Source: Paenibacillus sp. RC67
Lineage (GTDB): Bacteria > Bacillota > Bacilli > Paenibacillales > NBRC-103111
NCBI RefSeq assembly: GCF_030020805.1
Contig: NZ_CP125098.1
Location: 6,099,501 to 6,163,500 of the forward strand
Direction of reading: 5' to 3'
Length of the DNA stretch: 64,000 bases
Shown here: one piece after another, positions 1-8,896 of the stretch
Position numbering within the stretch: position 1 is the first letter of the stretch
How the letters are laid out: each line of letters opens with the position of its first letter
Translations under genes and position numbers: made by a program
The notes under the pieces: model-generated
What the model saw: the letters and a program-made list of their open reading frames with translations, nothing else
What the model was told of the DNA's origin: nothing
Database searches by the model: none

Positions 1-483
1 CAAAAGCATCCTCAAGTCATCAACCGCATTCTTCAAGAAGGACATGTTTTGGGAAATCATTCTTGGGACCATCAAAACTTATCCAAGATGACCTGCGATC
101 AGATACAGAGTGAGATCAGCAAAACAGACGAGCTAATCAAAAGCATATCCGGCCAATCCCCTGAGGTTTTTCGAGCGCCTTATGGAGCTGTATCCACAGA
201 GGTGTTGGAAACTGCTAGCTTAACCGGACATCAAAAGATCATTGGATGGTCTGTCGATACTCAGGACTGGAAGGGCAAAACGGCTGCAGAAATTCTGAGC
301 ACGGTTAAAAAAGAAGTTCGCCCAGGCGCAATTATTTTACAGCACTCTTTCGGTGGAAGAGGCGGTAACCTGAATAATACCGTCGAGGCACTTCCATTAA
401 TCATTGCATATTTAAAAGAAAACGGATATTCCTTCGTTACTGTACCTGAGCTTCTATCGTACGATCATACTGCGAGTAAATAG
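1..483 (+). CDS. Polysaccharide deacetylase (NodB domain), 5' end missing
   Basis: The reading frame is open from the first base, so the gene starts upstream of the window and only the last 160 residues are visible. They carry the back half of a NodB carbohydrate esterase 4 domain: HSWDH near residue 20 (metal-binding histidines), RAPYG near 58, DTQDW near 86 and LQHS near 114. The family removes acetyl groups from peptidoglycan or other N-acetylglucosamine polymers outside the membrane, using a metal held by Asp and two His. The first Asp-containing motif (TFDDG type) lies outside the window. The exact substrate cannot be told. A strong terminator follows at once. Confidence 0.85.
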   Translation, partial: QKHPQVINRILQEGHVLGNHSWDHQNLSKMTCDQIQSEISKTDELIKSISGQSPEVFRAPYGAVSTEVLETASLTGHQKIIGWSVDTQDWKGKTAAEILSTVKKEVRPGAIILQHSFGGRGGNLNNTVEALPLIIAYLKENGYSFVTVPELLSYDHTASK

Positions 484-505
484 CAAAAACAGACTATTGA
501 TAAGG

Positions 506-540
506 GCTGCTTGACCGTTACCGGTTCAAGCAGCTTTTTT
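506..540 (+). terminator. Rho-independent terminator after the deacetylase
   Basis: The arms GCTGCTTGA and TCAAGCAGC enclose a 10-base loop and are followed by six T residues. It lies 22 bases after the stop codon of the deacetylase fragment. Confidence 0.85.
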
Positions 541-634
541 GCTGCTAGTCTTCCTCTTTTCATTGAAATATTTACGTTGAAAAGTCAATAATAAAAACGT
601 TTCCAAACCGCAGTCCTGCCCCGATTTTTCCCTT

Positions 635-663
635 ATGTTCAAAGTCCTCAGGTATGCTATACT
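635..663 (+). promoter_or_regulatory. Extended -10 promoter of the LTA-synthase-like gene
   Basis: TGCTATACT at 655-663 is an extended -10 element (TGn followed by TATACT). The -35 region is poor, as is common for extended -10 promoters. Transcription would begin near 670. This rules out the in-frame ATG at 635, which would lie inside the promoter, and favours the start at 710. Confidence 0.5.
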
Positions 664-709
664 AGGGTGGTATTTACAAAATTTTAATATAGATAATGTG
701 GTGATATAC

Positions 710-2818
710 ATGGGGGAACTGCAGCTTGCAGTTCGCAATCAGGGGATAAAAGTCGCGCGTCGTTTACCCATGGTTGTATGGTCAATATGGATCGTATTTT
801 TAGTGGAATTGATGAGCAGAGGCGGCTGGGGCGATACCTTCAGCTGGACGTTCCACGCGATGCCGGAGCTTTTTCTTAACACACTGGTTGTTCTGGGTGT
901 ACTTTTTCTAATAACGGCCATCACAGGCAGAGTCCGACTCTCGTTCTGGCTCGTTTCCACGATTTTTCTCATCATGGGTTTGATAAGTGGAGTCAAGCTA
1001 AGTATTCTTGGCGTTCCTTTTCTACCATGGGATTTACTCTTAACGAGTGAAACGAAAGATATGGTTCAGTATGTTGGCGGTCTTCTTAATTTTACCGTTA
1101 TATCAGGCATTATTGCTTTTATTGCGATCAGCTTGTTATTGCTTTATAAGCTTCCACGGTTTCCGTTTCTGATTCGCTGGAAGCATCGTTTAGCGCTTGG
1201 GTTTGTGTCCTTACTATTGCTAGGCTCCATTTATAACGATGGTTCACTCTCCTTGAAGACATGGACCAAAGTACAAAATCTGGCCTGGGACCAAACGGAA
1301 AATGTTCGTACTAATGGATTTCTTTTATCGACAATGATGAATTTGAAATTCCTGTTTATGAGTCAACCGGATGGTTATGATGCAGACACGATTCGCAATG
1401 TAGCTTCACAAGTGACGTCTGCCGTTGCAGAACCCGGCGACGTTAAGCCCAATATTATCGTCGTTCTAAGTGAATCATTCTGGGATGCGACGCAGATCAA
1501 GGATATTTCGTTCAGCCGCGATCCACTACCGTTTTATCATGAATTGATTTCTAAATACAGCAGCGGCACCATGCTTTCCCCTCAATACGGAGGCGGAACA
1601 GCCAATGTTGAATTTGAAGTACTGACAGGAAATTCGATGCGTTTCTTGCCTCAAGGATCGATTGCATACAATCAATACATTAATAAAGATATCGATTCGT
1701 TAGCCGGCATTTTATCGCGGCAAGGCTATAAAACAACAGCTATCAACCCGTTCCACAGCTGGTTCTATAACAGTAAAAAGGTATATGAGAAATTCGGATT
1801 CTCCCGATTTATTTCGCAGGAATTCATGAAACAGGACCATGAAGGCCCTTATCTCGCCGATCGTGAGGTAGCAAGACAAATATTCGAATCCACTGCCCGT
1901 ACGGATGGTCCAGATTTTATTTTTGCCAATACAATGGAAAACCATTATCACTACTATCCAGGAAAATTTAAGGAAAACACTATCGAAGTTTCCGGCGTCA
2001 CTGGTGAGGCCAAAGGCTTGCTCGAAACCTACGCCCAAGGACTTCTGGGTGCGGATGATATGTTGAAACGCATGGTGACCCACTACGAAAGCATCGATGA
2101 ACCGACGATTATCGTCTTTTTCGGAGATCATTTGCCTAGCTTGGGTGACGATTATAAAGCTTACAAAGACAGCGGCTACTTAAAAGAAAACGATCCTGAT
2201 TTCCTTGATAAAATGTACCGTGTCCCTGTGTTGGTGTGGAACAATTACTTGCATGCACCGAAGGACAACATCAATATGAGTCCTTCATTCCTGGGTCCCT
2301 ACACCTTGAAATTAGCTCAGAGACCAGGCAGCTACTACACGGATTACTTGTACCAGCTTTCACAGCGAATTCCGGTCATTCCGCCTGAGAATCGTTATGC
2401 AGATATGAAAATTAGCAAGGAAAGCTTGAAAACTTATGAAAGACTGCAATACGACATCATATTCGGACAGCAGTTCGGCTACGATGGTTTGAAGAATAAA
2501 ATTCATGACAGCAATTATACGCTGGGTACAGGGTCCATGGTTATTGACGGAGTCCAAATGGAACCTTCTAAGGAAGGAGAAGTATTAAAAATATCCGGTG
2601 CCAATCTTCCTTTTAACAGCATCGTCAATATTAACGGAGAACAGGTTGCAACCCAATGGTCCAGTGATAAGGAACTAACGGCTCAGTTGCACACCGATAA
2701 AAACAAATCGACTTCAGGGCCATTAAAGCTTGAAATTATCGTTAAAGATTCCAAAAATGCCATTATAGCCAAATCCAATGAATACGATTATTCGCAAAAA
2801 GCCGTCGGGGTTAAGTAA
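710..2818 (+). CDS. LTA synthase family membrane sulfatase-like protein
   Basis: This 702-residue protein has about five N-terminal membrane segments (residues 20-190) and an extracellular alkaline-phosphatase/sulfatase fold. Expected catalytic features are visible: SESFWD near 253 (metal Glu), GGGTANVEFE near 295 (Thr nucleophile) and FGDHLPS near 472 (metal Asp and His). The family moves glycerol-phosphate from phosphatidylglycerol onto a glycolipid or polymer. The motif GGGTANVEFEVLTG differs from classical LtaS, so it may make another phosphoglycerol-modified envelope polymer. About 120 residues after the catalytic domain look like a small beta domain. The start at 710 has GGTGA five bases upstream and follows the extended -10 promoter; an earlier in-frame ATG at 635 would overlap that promoter. 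Confidence 0.8.
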   Translation: MGELQLAVRNQGIKVARRLPMVVWSIWIVFLVELMSRGGWGDTFSWTFHAMPELFLNTLVVLGVLFLITAITGRVRLSFWLVSTIFLIMGLISGVKLSILGVPFLPWDLLLTSETKDMVQYVGGLLNFTVISGIIAFIAISLLLLYKLPRFPFLIRWKHRLALGFVSLLLLGSIYNDGSLSLKTWTKVQNLAWDQTENVRTNGFLLSTMMNLKFLFMSQPDGYDADTIRNVASQVTSAVAEPGDVKPNIIVVLSESFWDATQIKDISFSRDPLPFYHELISKYSSGTMLSPQYGGGTANVEFEVLTGNSMRFLPQGSIAYNQYINKDIDSLAGILSRQGYKTTAINPFHSWFYNSKKVYEKFGFSRFISQEFMKQDHEGPYLADREVARQIFESTARTDGPDFIFANTMENHYHYYPGKFKENTIEVSGVTGEAKGLLETYAQGLLGADDMLKRMVTHYESIDEPTIIVFFGDHLPSLGDDYKAYKDSGYLKENDPDFLDKMYRVPVLVWNNYLHAPKDNINMSPSFLGPYTLKLAQRPGSYYTDYLYQLSQRIPVIPPENRYADMKISKESLKTYERLQYDIIFGQQFGYDGLKNKIHDSNYTLGTGSMVIDGVQMEPSKEGEVLKISGANLPFNSIVNINGEQVATQWSSDKELTAQLHTDKNKSTSGPLKLEIIVKDSKNAIIAKSNEYDYSQKAVGVK

Positions 2819-2832
2819 TTCTTAATAATAGT

Positions 2833-2889
2833 AAGCTCGGTTAGATCGCCGCATCATGCAGCTGATCTACCGAGCTTGTTTCATTTTTA
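2833..2889 (+). terminator. Terminator after the LTA-synthase-like gene
   Basis: AAGCTCGGTTAGATC pairs imperfectly with GATCTACCGAGCTT around a 17-base loop, followed by a T-rich stretch. It lies between convergent genes and may work weakly in the other direction too. Confidence 0.65.
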
Positions 2890-2943
2890 AGGGTGTGCCT
2901 TTGTTCAATCTGGCTAGGGTGTTATCATTGCCTGTATTAATGC

Positions 2944-3642
2944 TTAGCACTCGGCTTGCAATGGCTGCTCCTGCTTCTTGTGCAAATGACGCTTTTCAAT
3001 GATTTTACCCGCAACAATAACAAGAATAGCAAGTAGGATCGGAATCATAATATGAAGCGATGGACTCAATGACTCTACGGCATGCCCCACCATTTTGTCG
3101 TTGAGCATCATTTCTCCCGAGGTATACCCGAGCAGGCCTACCCCCAGCAGAACAATGAATCGAAACCGATTCATCAAGTTCATCAGCAGCTTGCTTCCCC
3201 AGATGATTAACGGGATACTGAACGCTAGTCCAAATCCGATTAACAGGAAATTACCCGATGCAGCCCCTGCTACGGCAAGCACGTTGTCCAGACTCATGAC
3301 CAAATCGGCAATAACAATCGTTTTAATAGCTGCTCCGAGCTTATGGCTCGATTCCAGCTGTTCTTCATTATCCTCAGGCTTCATCAATTTGATTGCGATC
3401 CATAGAAGCAGCACTCCACCCGCCAACTGAACATATGGAATCTGAAGCATCCATACAGCGATGAACGTCAATATAATCCTTAACACTATGGCGCCCAAGC
3501 TACCAAGGAAAATAGCCTTTTTCTGCTGCTCCTGCGGCAAATTGCGGCAAGCTAATGCGATAACGACTGCATTGTCGCCGCTTAAGACGATATTGATAAA
3601 GATGATTTGCAATAATCCTAACAGCATCCATTGTACATCCAT
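2944..3642 (-). CDS. TerC family integral membrane protein, YjbE type
   Basis: The protein has 232 residues and about seven membrane segments. VLSGDNAVVIALACRNLP near residues 19-36 and DLVMSLDNVLAVAGAA near 115 are the two acidic membrane motifs of the TerC family; the first is typical of the YjbE branch. Family members are linked to metal ion (especially manganese) export or to metalation of secreted enzymes. The C-terminal tail is charged and cytoplasmic. The start has AAAGGAA upstream at a workable distance. The leader of about 150 bases holds several very short reading frames (see 3733-3780). The metal and direction of transport cannot be told from sequence. Confidence 0.85.
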   Translation of the reverse strand: MDVQWMLLGLLQIIFINIVLSGDNAVVIALACRNLPQEQQKKAIFLGSLGAIVLRIILTFIAVWMLQIPYVQLAGGVLLLWIAIKLMKPEDNEEQLESSHKLGAAIKTIVIADLVMSLDNVLAVAGAASGNFLLIGFGLAFSIPLIIWGSKLLMNLMNRFRFIVLLGVGLLGYTSGEMMLNDKMVGHAVESLSPSLHIMIPILLAILVIVAGKIIEKRHLHKKQEQPLQAEC

Positions 3643-3732
3643 AGCAGGTAGTTCCTTTCATATTTAGTGTCGCACAGGGCTATGTGAAGATGATCTTGGA
3701 CATCTAGACGACAGCCTCTACAGTCATGCTGC

Positions 3733-3780
3733 TTAGCAGCACGGTCTGTGCCGCATACTCAGAGTCATTTCCATATTCAT
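3733..3780 (-). other. Possible leader peptide (15 codons) upstream of the TerC gene
   Basis: On the minus strand AAGGAG is followed after 7 bases by an ATG that opens MNMEMTLSMRHRPCC and ends in TAA. Five bases later a second ATG opens MTVEAVV and a third opens MSKIIFT, all upstream of the TerC start. The palindrome GCTGCTTAGCAGC overlaps the first stop. The ribosome site is better than that of many real genes here, so translation is plausible. A role in controlling the TerC gene is inference only. Confidence 0.3.
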
Positions 3781-3793
3781 ATGGGTTCTCCTT

Positions 3794-3862
3794 GAAAAAA
3801 AGAATACCTTTTATAAAGGATAAGCAGCAGTACTGGCATTTTACTGCCACGCACTGCCGCTT
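3794..3862 (-). terminator. Hairpins and T-run after tctA
   Basis: Downstream of tctA on the minus strand, GCGGCAGT pairs with ACTGCTGC and the inner GGCA with TGCC. A small hairpin CCTTTataAAAGG follows, and then a run of seven T. This is probably the end of the tct operon, although the T-run is offset from the main stem, so some read-through into the TerC leader is possible. Confidence 0.45.
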
Positions 3863-3871
3863 ACATTGACC

Positions 3872-5404
3872 TTATCCTTCTTCGTTGACCAATACATTTT
3901 TCCCTCTCATCTTGAGGATAAGAGGAATGGTGATCCACAGCAGTCCGATGATCAGAAAGACAAGAGATACCGGCTTTTGCAGGAAAATCATGAAATCACC
4001 GTTGGAAATCGTAAGCGCTCTGCGCATGTTATTTTCCATCATTGGCCCCAAAATAAGCCCTAAGACAAGCGGCGCTAACGGGTAGTCGTTCTTAGCCAGA
4101 AAATAACCTACAAGACCGCAGCCCATGATGAGCATCAAGTCAAACGTCGAATACTGCACCGCATACACACCGAACACAGAGAAAACAATAATCAAAGGAA
4201 TTAAATATTTCGTCGGCGTCTCTATAACCTTGGCGAACACTTTAACTAGTGGCATGTTTAACACAAGCAGCATGAGATTACCAACGAACATACTTGCGAT
4301 AACCCCCCAGGCAAGCTGAGGATGATCCTGAAACAGCAGCGGACCCGGCTGCACGTTATACATGATAAAGGCACCCATCAAAATAGCAGTTGTACCAGAG
4401 GATGGAATCCCCAAACTAAGCAGCGGAATCATGGCTCCACCGGATGCGGCATTGTTAGCCGACTCAGGTGAAGCAACACCTTCTATAGCTCCTTTTCCGA
4501 ATTTATCCGGGTTTTTGCTAATTTTCTTCTCCACAATGTAGGCGAAGAACGAAGCAAGGATGGCACCGGCGCCTGGCAGCAATCCGATAAAGAATCCTAA
4601 TACCGAGCCGCGGGCGATTGGAGCTGCGCTGTCCTTCAAATCTTTTTTCGTTGGCAATATTCGGTTAATCTTGGCAAGCTCACCATCATTGCCTTCACGC
4701 TCCAATATCGTCTTGAACACTTCACCTACTGCGAAAGTACCTACAGCAATGGTCAGAAACTCCAAGCCTTGATACAATTCGGGAATATTGAATGTAAACC
4801 GCTCAACACCGGAAACGCTATCAATTCCGATGGTCGCCAGCAGCAGACCGAATGCCGTCATCATTAAGGCTTTGACCATGGACTTTCCCGCCAAGCCGCT
4901 TATCGCCAGAAGCCCAAGCACCATCAGCGAGAAATATTCGGCGGGGCCGAATTTGATCGCTACAGCGGATAACGGACGTGCCAGAAAGATCAAACCGATC
5001 AATGAAATGATACCCGCTGCAAAAGAACCGATGGCAGAGATCGCAAGAGCCGCACCGGCTCTGCCCTGTTTAGCCATTTGATAACCGTCAAGCGTCGTTA
5101 CAACGGATGAAGATTCTCCTGGAGTATTCAGCAATATAGAGGTTGTAGAGCCTCCGTACATAGCACCGTAGTACACTCCGGCGAGCAAAATAATCGAGCT
5201 TGTAGCGGCTTCTTCAGGTCCCAACCCACTTGTCATGGTCGCCGTTATCGGGATCAGCAATGCCACACCGCTCATCGGACCAATACCTGGAAGGACTCCT
5301 ACAACCGTTCCTATTAATACACCAAAGAAGACAAACACCAAATTATGCCACTGCATTGCTGTTCCGAGACCATGAAGCAAATAATCAATCGTGCTCAATT
5401 TCAT
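3872..5404 (-). CDS. tctA: Tripartite tricarboxylate transporter, large membrane subunit TctA
   Basis: This 510-residue protein with about twelve membrane segments belongs to the TctA family, the large permease subunit of tripartite tricarboxylate transporters. It shows the family signatures GVLPGIGPMSGVALL near residue 33, YYGAMYGGSTTSILLN near 77 and a second repeat GLLPGAGAILASFFAY near 260. It works with TctB and the binding lipoprotein TctC to import a citrate-like or dicarboxylic acid using an ion gradient. I chose ATG 5404 (MKLSTIDYLL) because family members begin this way; a TTG four codons earlier has no ribosome site, and the GGAGG before 5404 is close (2 bases). It is the last gene of tctC-tctB-tctA. 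Confidence 0.93.
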   Translation of the reverse strand: MKLSTIDYLLHGLGTAMQWHNLVFVFFGVLIGTVVGVLPGIGPMSGVALLIPITATMTSGLGPEEAATSSIILLAGVYYGAMYGGSTTSILLNTPGESSSVVTTLDGYQMAKQGRAGAALAISAIGSFAAGIISLIGLIFLARPLSAVAIKFGPAEYFSLMVLGLLAISGLAGKSMVKALMMTAFGLLLATIGIDSVSGVERFTFNIPELYQGLEFLTIAVGTFAVGEVFKTILEREGNDGELAKINRILPTKKDLKDSAAPIARGSVLGFFIGLLPGAGAILASFFAYIVEKKISKNPDKFGKGAIEGVASPESANNAASGGAMIPLLSLGIPSSGTTAILMGAFIMYNVQPGPLLFQDHPQLAWGVIASMFVGNLMLLVLNMPLVKVFAKVIETPTKYLIPLIIVFSVFGVYAVQYSTFDLMLIMGCGLVGYFLAKNDYPLAPLVLGLILGPMMENNMRRALTISNGDFMIFLQKPVSLVFLIIGLLWITIPLILKMRGKNVLVNEEG

Positions 5405-5456
5405 TACCTCCTGCAAGCTTATGCATGAATCTATACTTCTTCCTTAAGCTCATCAT

Positions 5457-5918
5457 TTATGATAGGCCTAACCATGTTGGGAAACCGGGAAGAGAACCAT
5501 CCAGCACGTTAACATACAGAAAATACACACCGTACGAAAATACTGCGGAAATGAGCAGCGAGACCCAAATTCTCCCCCTTTGCATCGTCTGAAAGCCTAT
5601 AAGCAGGAATAAGAACGTTGAGATGACGAATCCGACGTCTTCCAAAAAGTACGCGTACAGAACTGCGGCTGCAAAAATAATACCAAAACGCTTATAGTCC
5701 AAATTCTGCTTCTTCTTCTCCGACTGCTGCCTGCGAAATGTCTCATAAATCAATCGAAGGCTCATTAGAGCCAAAAAAGCGCCCAATACCATAGGGAAAA
5801 TATTCGCGCCGACATTGCTCCCGTAAGCGCTTGTCGATATGCTTCGGCTTCCTATAACAAACGCTGCGCCTATTGCGAGAAATACTATTCCAGCATAACG
5901 GTCGAACGTTTTATTCAT
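5457..5918 (-). CDS. tctB: Tripartite tricarboxylate transporter, small membrane subunit TctB
   Basis: The 153-residue protein has four predicted membrane segments (about 11-30, 39-58, 78-110 and 120-145) and a basic stretch between segments 2 and 3. This is the usual size and layout of TctB (DUF1468). Sequence is poorly conserved in this family, so the call rests largely on position between tctC and tctA. It starts 13 bases after tctC with a strong AAGGAGAGGG ribosome site, and 52 bases separate it from tctA, so the three are one operon. Confidence 0.85.
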   Translation of the reverse strand: MNKTFDRYAGIVFLAIGAAFVIGSRSISTSAYGSNVGANIFPMVLGAFLALMSLRLIYETFRRQQSEKKKQNLDYKRFGIIFAAAVLYAYFLEDVGFVISTFLFLLIGFQTMQRGRIWVSLLISAVFSYGVYFLYVNVLDGSLPGFPTWLGLS

Positions 5919-5931
5919 TCCAACCCTCTCC

Positions 5932-6990
5932 TTACTTTTGCATACCCAATGCGGTCAAAACATCTTTGACTTGCGTCTCCTGAGCGGTTAAATAAGCTTT
6001 GAAATCATCCGCTTTTTTATAGTCGGTTTCCCAGTTGTTAGCTTGCATTTCTTTTTTCCATTGATCGGACTCTACCATTTTCTTAAGCGCTTCATCCCAG
6101 AACTTCTTGGCATCCGCACTCATATCTTTAGGACCGAAGATTCCGCGCCAAATGAGGAATTCAGCATCAATGCCCTGCTCTTTCAACGTCGGTACATCCT
6201 TCATGCTGCCACCCAGACGCTGCGGCGCTAATACACCAAGAACTTTGATTTTGCCAGCTTTTAAATATTGATCGAGAGAAGATGCGTCAGTACCCAGAAC
6301 ATCTGCGTTACCGCCGAGAAGAGCCGTAAGTGCTTCACCGCCGCCATCATAGGACACATATTTTACTTTCTTCGGATCGATCCCATATTTGAATGCAGGC
6401 ATAATAGAAACCAAATGGTCCATGGAGCCTGGTGCCGAGCCACCCGCAACGGTGAGCTTGGTAGGATCTGCTTTCATATCGTTCAGCAAGGATTTCAAAT
6501 CGTTATATTTGGAGTTAGCCGCTACGGCAATCGCTCCGTAATCTTTAGTCAATTGAGCCAGCGGAGTAGTATCTTTGAAGCCGAACGGTGTATTGCCTTC
6601 TTTCTTCAAATTATTGATCAAAATCGGCGGGGAGCTTACGAATAGCTTGTAGTTGTCCTTCACATCTTTGGTTGCATACTCGGCCATGAAGACCGTGCCT
6701 CCTCCACCTGGCTTGTTCTCGACGGTGATCGGTTTATCCAGCGCTTTAGTCTCGGACAGCACTTTTGCGATAGTTCGTGCCGTCATATCCCAGCCTCCCC
6801 CTGCACCAGATGGAGCAATCAAGCTTAGCGCCTTCTCCGGATATTTCGAAGCGGATTGCTGAGGTGTGTCTTTCGCCTTCTCTCCGCCTGAAGCTGCAGG
6901 TTTCGAACCTGCATTGCCACAGGCAGCCAAGCTAATAGCCAACAGACCGATAGATGTTATTTTTAAAGACGATGTCCAAACAGTTTTCAT
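5932..6990 (-). CDS. tctC: Tripartite tricarboxylate transporter substrate-binding lipoprotein TctC
   Basis: This 352-residue protein starts with a lipoprotein signal peptide whose lipobox LAAC puts the lipidated Cys at residue 24. After a short Ser/Ala-rich linker comes a Bug/TctC-type binding domain with TARTIAKVLSE and VENKPGGGGTVFMAEYA. It captures an organic acid outside the membrane and hands it to TctA-TctB. It is the first gene of the operon and is transcribed away from a CitA/CitB-type two-component system that probably senses the same substrate. The start is either GTG 6993 or ATG 6990; both follow GGAGGGG, and I prefer the ATG. The substrate cannot be read from sequence. Confidence 0.92.
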   Translation of the reverse strand: MKTVWTSSLKITSIGLLAISLAACGNAGSKPAASGGEKAKDTPQQSASKYPEKALSLIAPSGAGGGWDMTARTIAKVLSETKALDKPITVENKPGGGGTVFMAEYATKDVKDNYKLFVSSPPILINNLKKEGNTPFGFKDTTPLAQLTKDYGAIAVAANSKYNDLKSLLNDMKADPTKLTVAGGSAPGSMDHLVSIMPAFKYGIDPKKVKYVSYDGGGEALTALLGGNADVLGTDASSLDQYLKAGKIKVLGVLAPQRLGGSMKDVPTLKEQGIDAEFLIWRGIFGPKDMSADAKKFWDEALKKMVESDQWKKEMQANNWETDYKKADDFKAYLTAQETQVKDVLTALGMQK

Positions 6991-7027
6991 CACGTAAACC
7001 CCTCCATTTTTTTATCACACGAGTCTT

Positions 7028-7042
7028 TGTATGCGCTTTCCA
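7028..7042 (-). promoter_or_regulatory. Candidate CcpA (cre) site upstream of tctC
   Basis: On the minus strand TGGAAAGCGCATACA matches the cre consensus WTGNAANCGNWNNCW with one mismatch. It lies about 40 bases upstream of tctC, a position where CcpA would block transcription when a preferred sugar is present. Confidence 0.35.
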
Positions 7043-7114
7043 TGAAGCGTTTTTAGAATAACACCGGAAATCAAATTATTGAAGTTTAACAGAATTAATT
7101 TATATTAACTCTTT

Positions 7115-7142
7115 TGTGAGCATTTTGTTCATATTGTTCACA
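7115..7142. promoter_or_regulatory. Inverted-repeat operator between tctC and the two-component genes
   Basis: TGTGAGCA at 7115-7122 and TGTTCACA at 7135-7142 form an inverted repeat with one mismatch and a 12-base spacer. TTTTG/ATTG-type repeats recur at about 10-11 bases inside it. It lies in the divergent region, so it is a reasonable candidate for binding by the response regulator encoded at 8865 or by a CRP/Fnr-like protein. Confidence 0.4.
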
Positions 7143-7162
7143 GCGGCTTGAGGACCATTTCG

Positions 7163-7191
7163 ATCAAAATGAGAACGCTTTATGATACAAT
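7163..7191 (+). promoter_or_regulatory. Promoter of the sensor kinase gene
   Basis: TGATACAAT at 7183-7191 is an extended -10 element with hexamer TACAAT. The -35 region is weak. Transcription would start near 7198, giving a leader of about 60 bases to the ATG at 7259. Confidence 0.45.
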
Positions 7192-7258
7192 AGAGGCGTA
7201 CTATCACCCTTAACTCATGGCATCTATACTACTCTACAAAGGCGGGGTGTCCGGATTC

Positions 7259-8896
7259 ATGCGGCTGCAAACCAAGCTTATTCTTATTATTTGTTCGCTT
7301 CTTGCTCTAGTCATTGTCAGCCTAGGGGGCATTTTTTACTATATAACGACCTCAGTCTTTGAAGATCAAATCGGCAATCGAGCGCTCAAGGTGGCCGAGA
7401 CAATAGCGCTTATGCCGGAGATACGCCGAGCTTTCCATGAATCTAACCCGTCGGAAATCATCCAACCCATTGTCGAAACGATCCGTGAAAAAATCGATGC
7501 CGAATACATTGTTGTAGGCAATCGTGAGGGAATCCGTTACTCCCATCCGGTTACTGATCGTATAGGGAAAGAAATGGTAGGTGGAGATAACGGTCCCGTT
7601 CTCGAAGGACAATCAATCATCTCCAAAGCCATTGGTTCGCTAGGTCCTTCTCTTCGAGGAAAAGCTCCCGTATATGATGAAAGCGGTTACGTTATCGGGA
7701 TTGTTTCGGTTGGCTTTCTTACGGAGGATATCGATCATTTTAACGACATTTACCAAGAAAGAGTAGAGTTGATTACGCTCATCGTTCTTGCTGTCGGCAT
7801 CACAGGATCCGTTCTTATTGCAAGAAGCGTCCGGAAATCCATTCACGGTCTGGAGCCGGAAGAAATCGGAGCCCTTTATACCGAGAAGCAAGCCATTCTT
7901 GAATCCATTCACGAAGGTATCATTGCTGTAAACCACAAGGGTATCGTGACCCTCGCCAACCGATATGCCTTGCAACTGCTGCAACTTCCAGAAAATGCAA
8001 GCATTGCCGGCAAACATATTGAGGAGGTCATCCCTAACACCCGCCTTCATGAGGTCGTCCGCACGGGCAAGGCTGAAGTGGACCGGGAGATGATGATCGG
8101 TGACCTCGAAGTTGTCGTCAATCGGGTACCTATCATCGATATGAACTCCCAGGTCACAGGTGCCGTATCAAGCTTTCGCAGCAAGTCGGAGTTATATCGT
8201 CTGGCGGAGGAATTGTCTCAAGTGAAACGGTTCGCTGATGCGCTGCGGGCGCAAACGCATGAATTCTCCAATAAGCTGTATGTCATATCCGGTTTGATTC
8301 AGCTTGAATCTTACCAGGAGGCCGTTGAGCTTATCTCGCGGGAATCAGATGTCCACCAAAATTTAGTACAATTCATTATGCGTGAAATCCCCGATCCAAT
8401 GATCGGCGGTCTTCTGATAGGCAAGTACAATCATGCGCAAGAACTGAAGCTGAACTTCGAAATTGATCATGAGAGCTCATTCAGAGATATTCCTGAGCAG
8501 GTCGATCGCAATCTGCTGGTCACTATCATCGGTAATTTGATCGATAACGCTATGGAAGCGGTGCTCGCTTGCGAGGGCAAGCCTGAAAAGCATGTCAAGC
8601 TATTTATGACGGATTTGGGCGAGGATCTCATCATCGAATGTGAGGATAATGGAATTGGAATTCCGGAGGAAATGACGAGTATCGTATTTGAGAAGGGCTA
8701 TTCCACCAAACCGGGGGAACATCGCGGAATCGGACTCGCTCTGGTCCTCCATGCAGTAGGTAAACTTAACGGTTATATTACATTTCATAGAAATACAATA
8801 GGCGGCACTATATTTACCGTAGCCATTCCAAAGCAAAGTGATCTTGGGAAAAGGGGGACAGCCAGTGACCGTTCAATGCCAAATACCGACCGTTGA
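7259..8896 (+). CDS. Sensor histidine kinase of the CitA/DcuS/DctS family
   Basis: The protein has 545 residues. Order: membrane segment 1 (about 7-29); an extracytoplasmic PDC/sCache sensor with GNREGIRYSHP, the signature of carboxylate sensors; membrane segment 2 (about 160-182); a PAS domain with HEGIIAVNHKG; a SpoOB-like dimerisation helix with phospho-accepting His near 332 in QTHEFSNKL; and an ATPase domain with NLIDNAMEAV near 425 and DNGIGIPEE near 462. It should sense an external di- or tricarboxylate and phosphorylate the regulator encoded next, whose gene it overlaps. The tct operon it faces is the likely target. I chose ATG 7259, which precedes the membrane helix and follows GGGGTG; ATG 7217 has no ribosome site. 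Confidence 0.9.
   Translation: MRLQTKLILIICSLLALVIVSLGGIFYYITTSVFEDQIGNRALKVAETIALMPEIRRAFHESNPSEIIQPIVETIREKIDAEYIVVGNREGIRYSHPVTDRIGKEMVGGDNGPVLEGQSIISKAIGSLGPSLRGKAPVYDESGYVIGIVSVGFLTEDIDHFNDIYQERVELITLIVLAVGITGSVLIARSVRKSIHGLEPEEIGALYTEKQAILESIHEGIIAVNHKGIVTLANRYALQLLQLPENASIAGKHIEEVIPNTRLHEVVRTGKAEVDREMMIGDLEVVVNRVPIIDMNSQVTGAVSSFRSKSELYRLAEELSQVKRFADALRAQTHEFSNKLYVISGLIQLESYQEAVELISRESDVHQNLVQFIMREIPDPMIGGLLIGKYNHAQELKLNFEIDHESSFRDIPEQVDRNLLVTIIGNLIDNAMEAVLACEGKPEKHVKLFMTDLGEDLIIECEDNGIGIPEEMTSIVFEKGYSTKPGEHRGIGLALVLHAVGKLNGYITFHRNTIGGTIFTVAIPKQSDLGKRGTASDRSMPNTDR

Noticed and set aside
526..996. Minus-strand frames over the promoter and start of the LTA-synthase-like gene
   Set aside because: They overlap a terminator, a promoter and a real gene, and show no protein features.
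3643..3870. yybP-ykoY manganese riboswitch ahead of the TerC gene
   Set aside because: Expected from the gene family, but the conserved GGGGAGUAG-like entry and the closing AAGACC-type segment are not seen.
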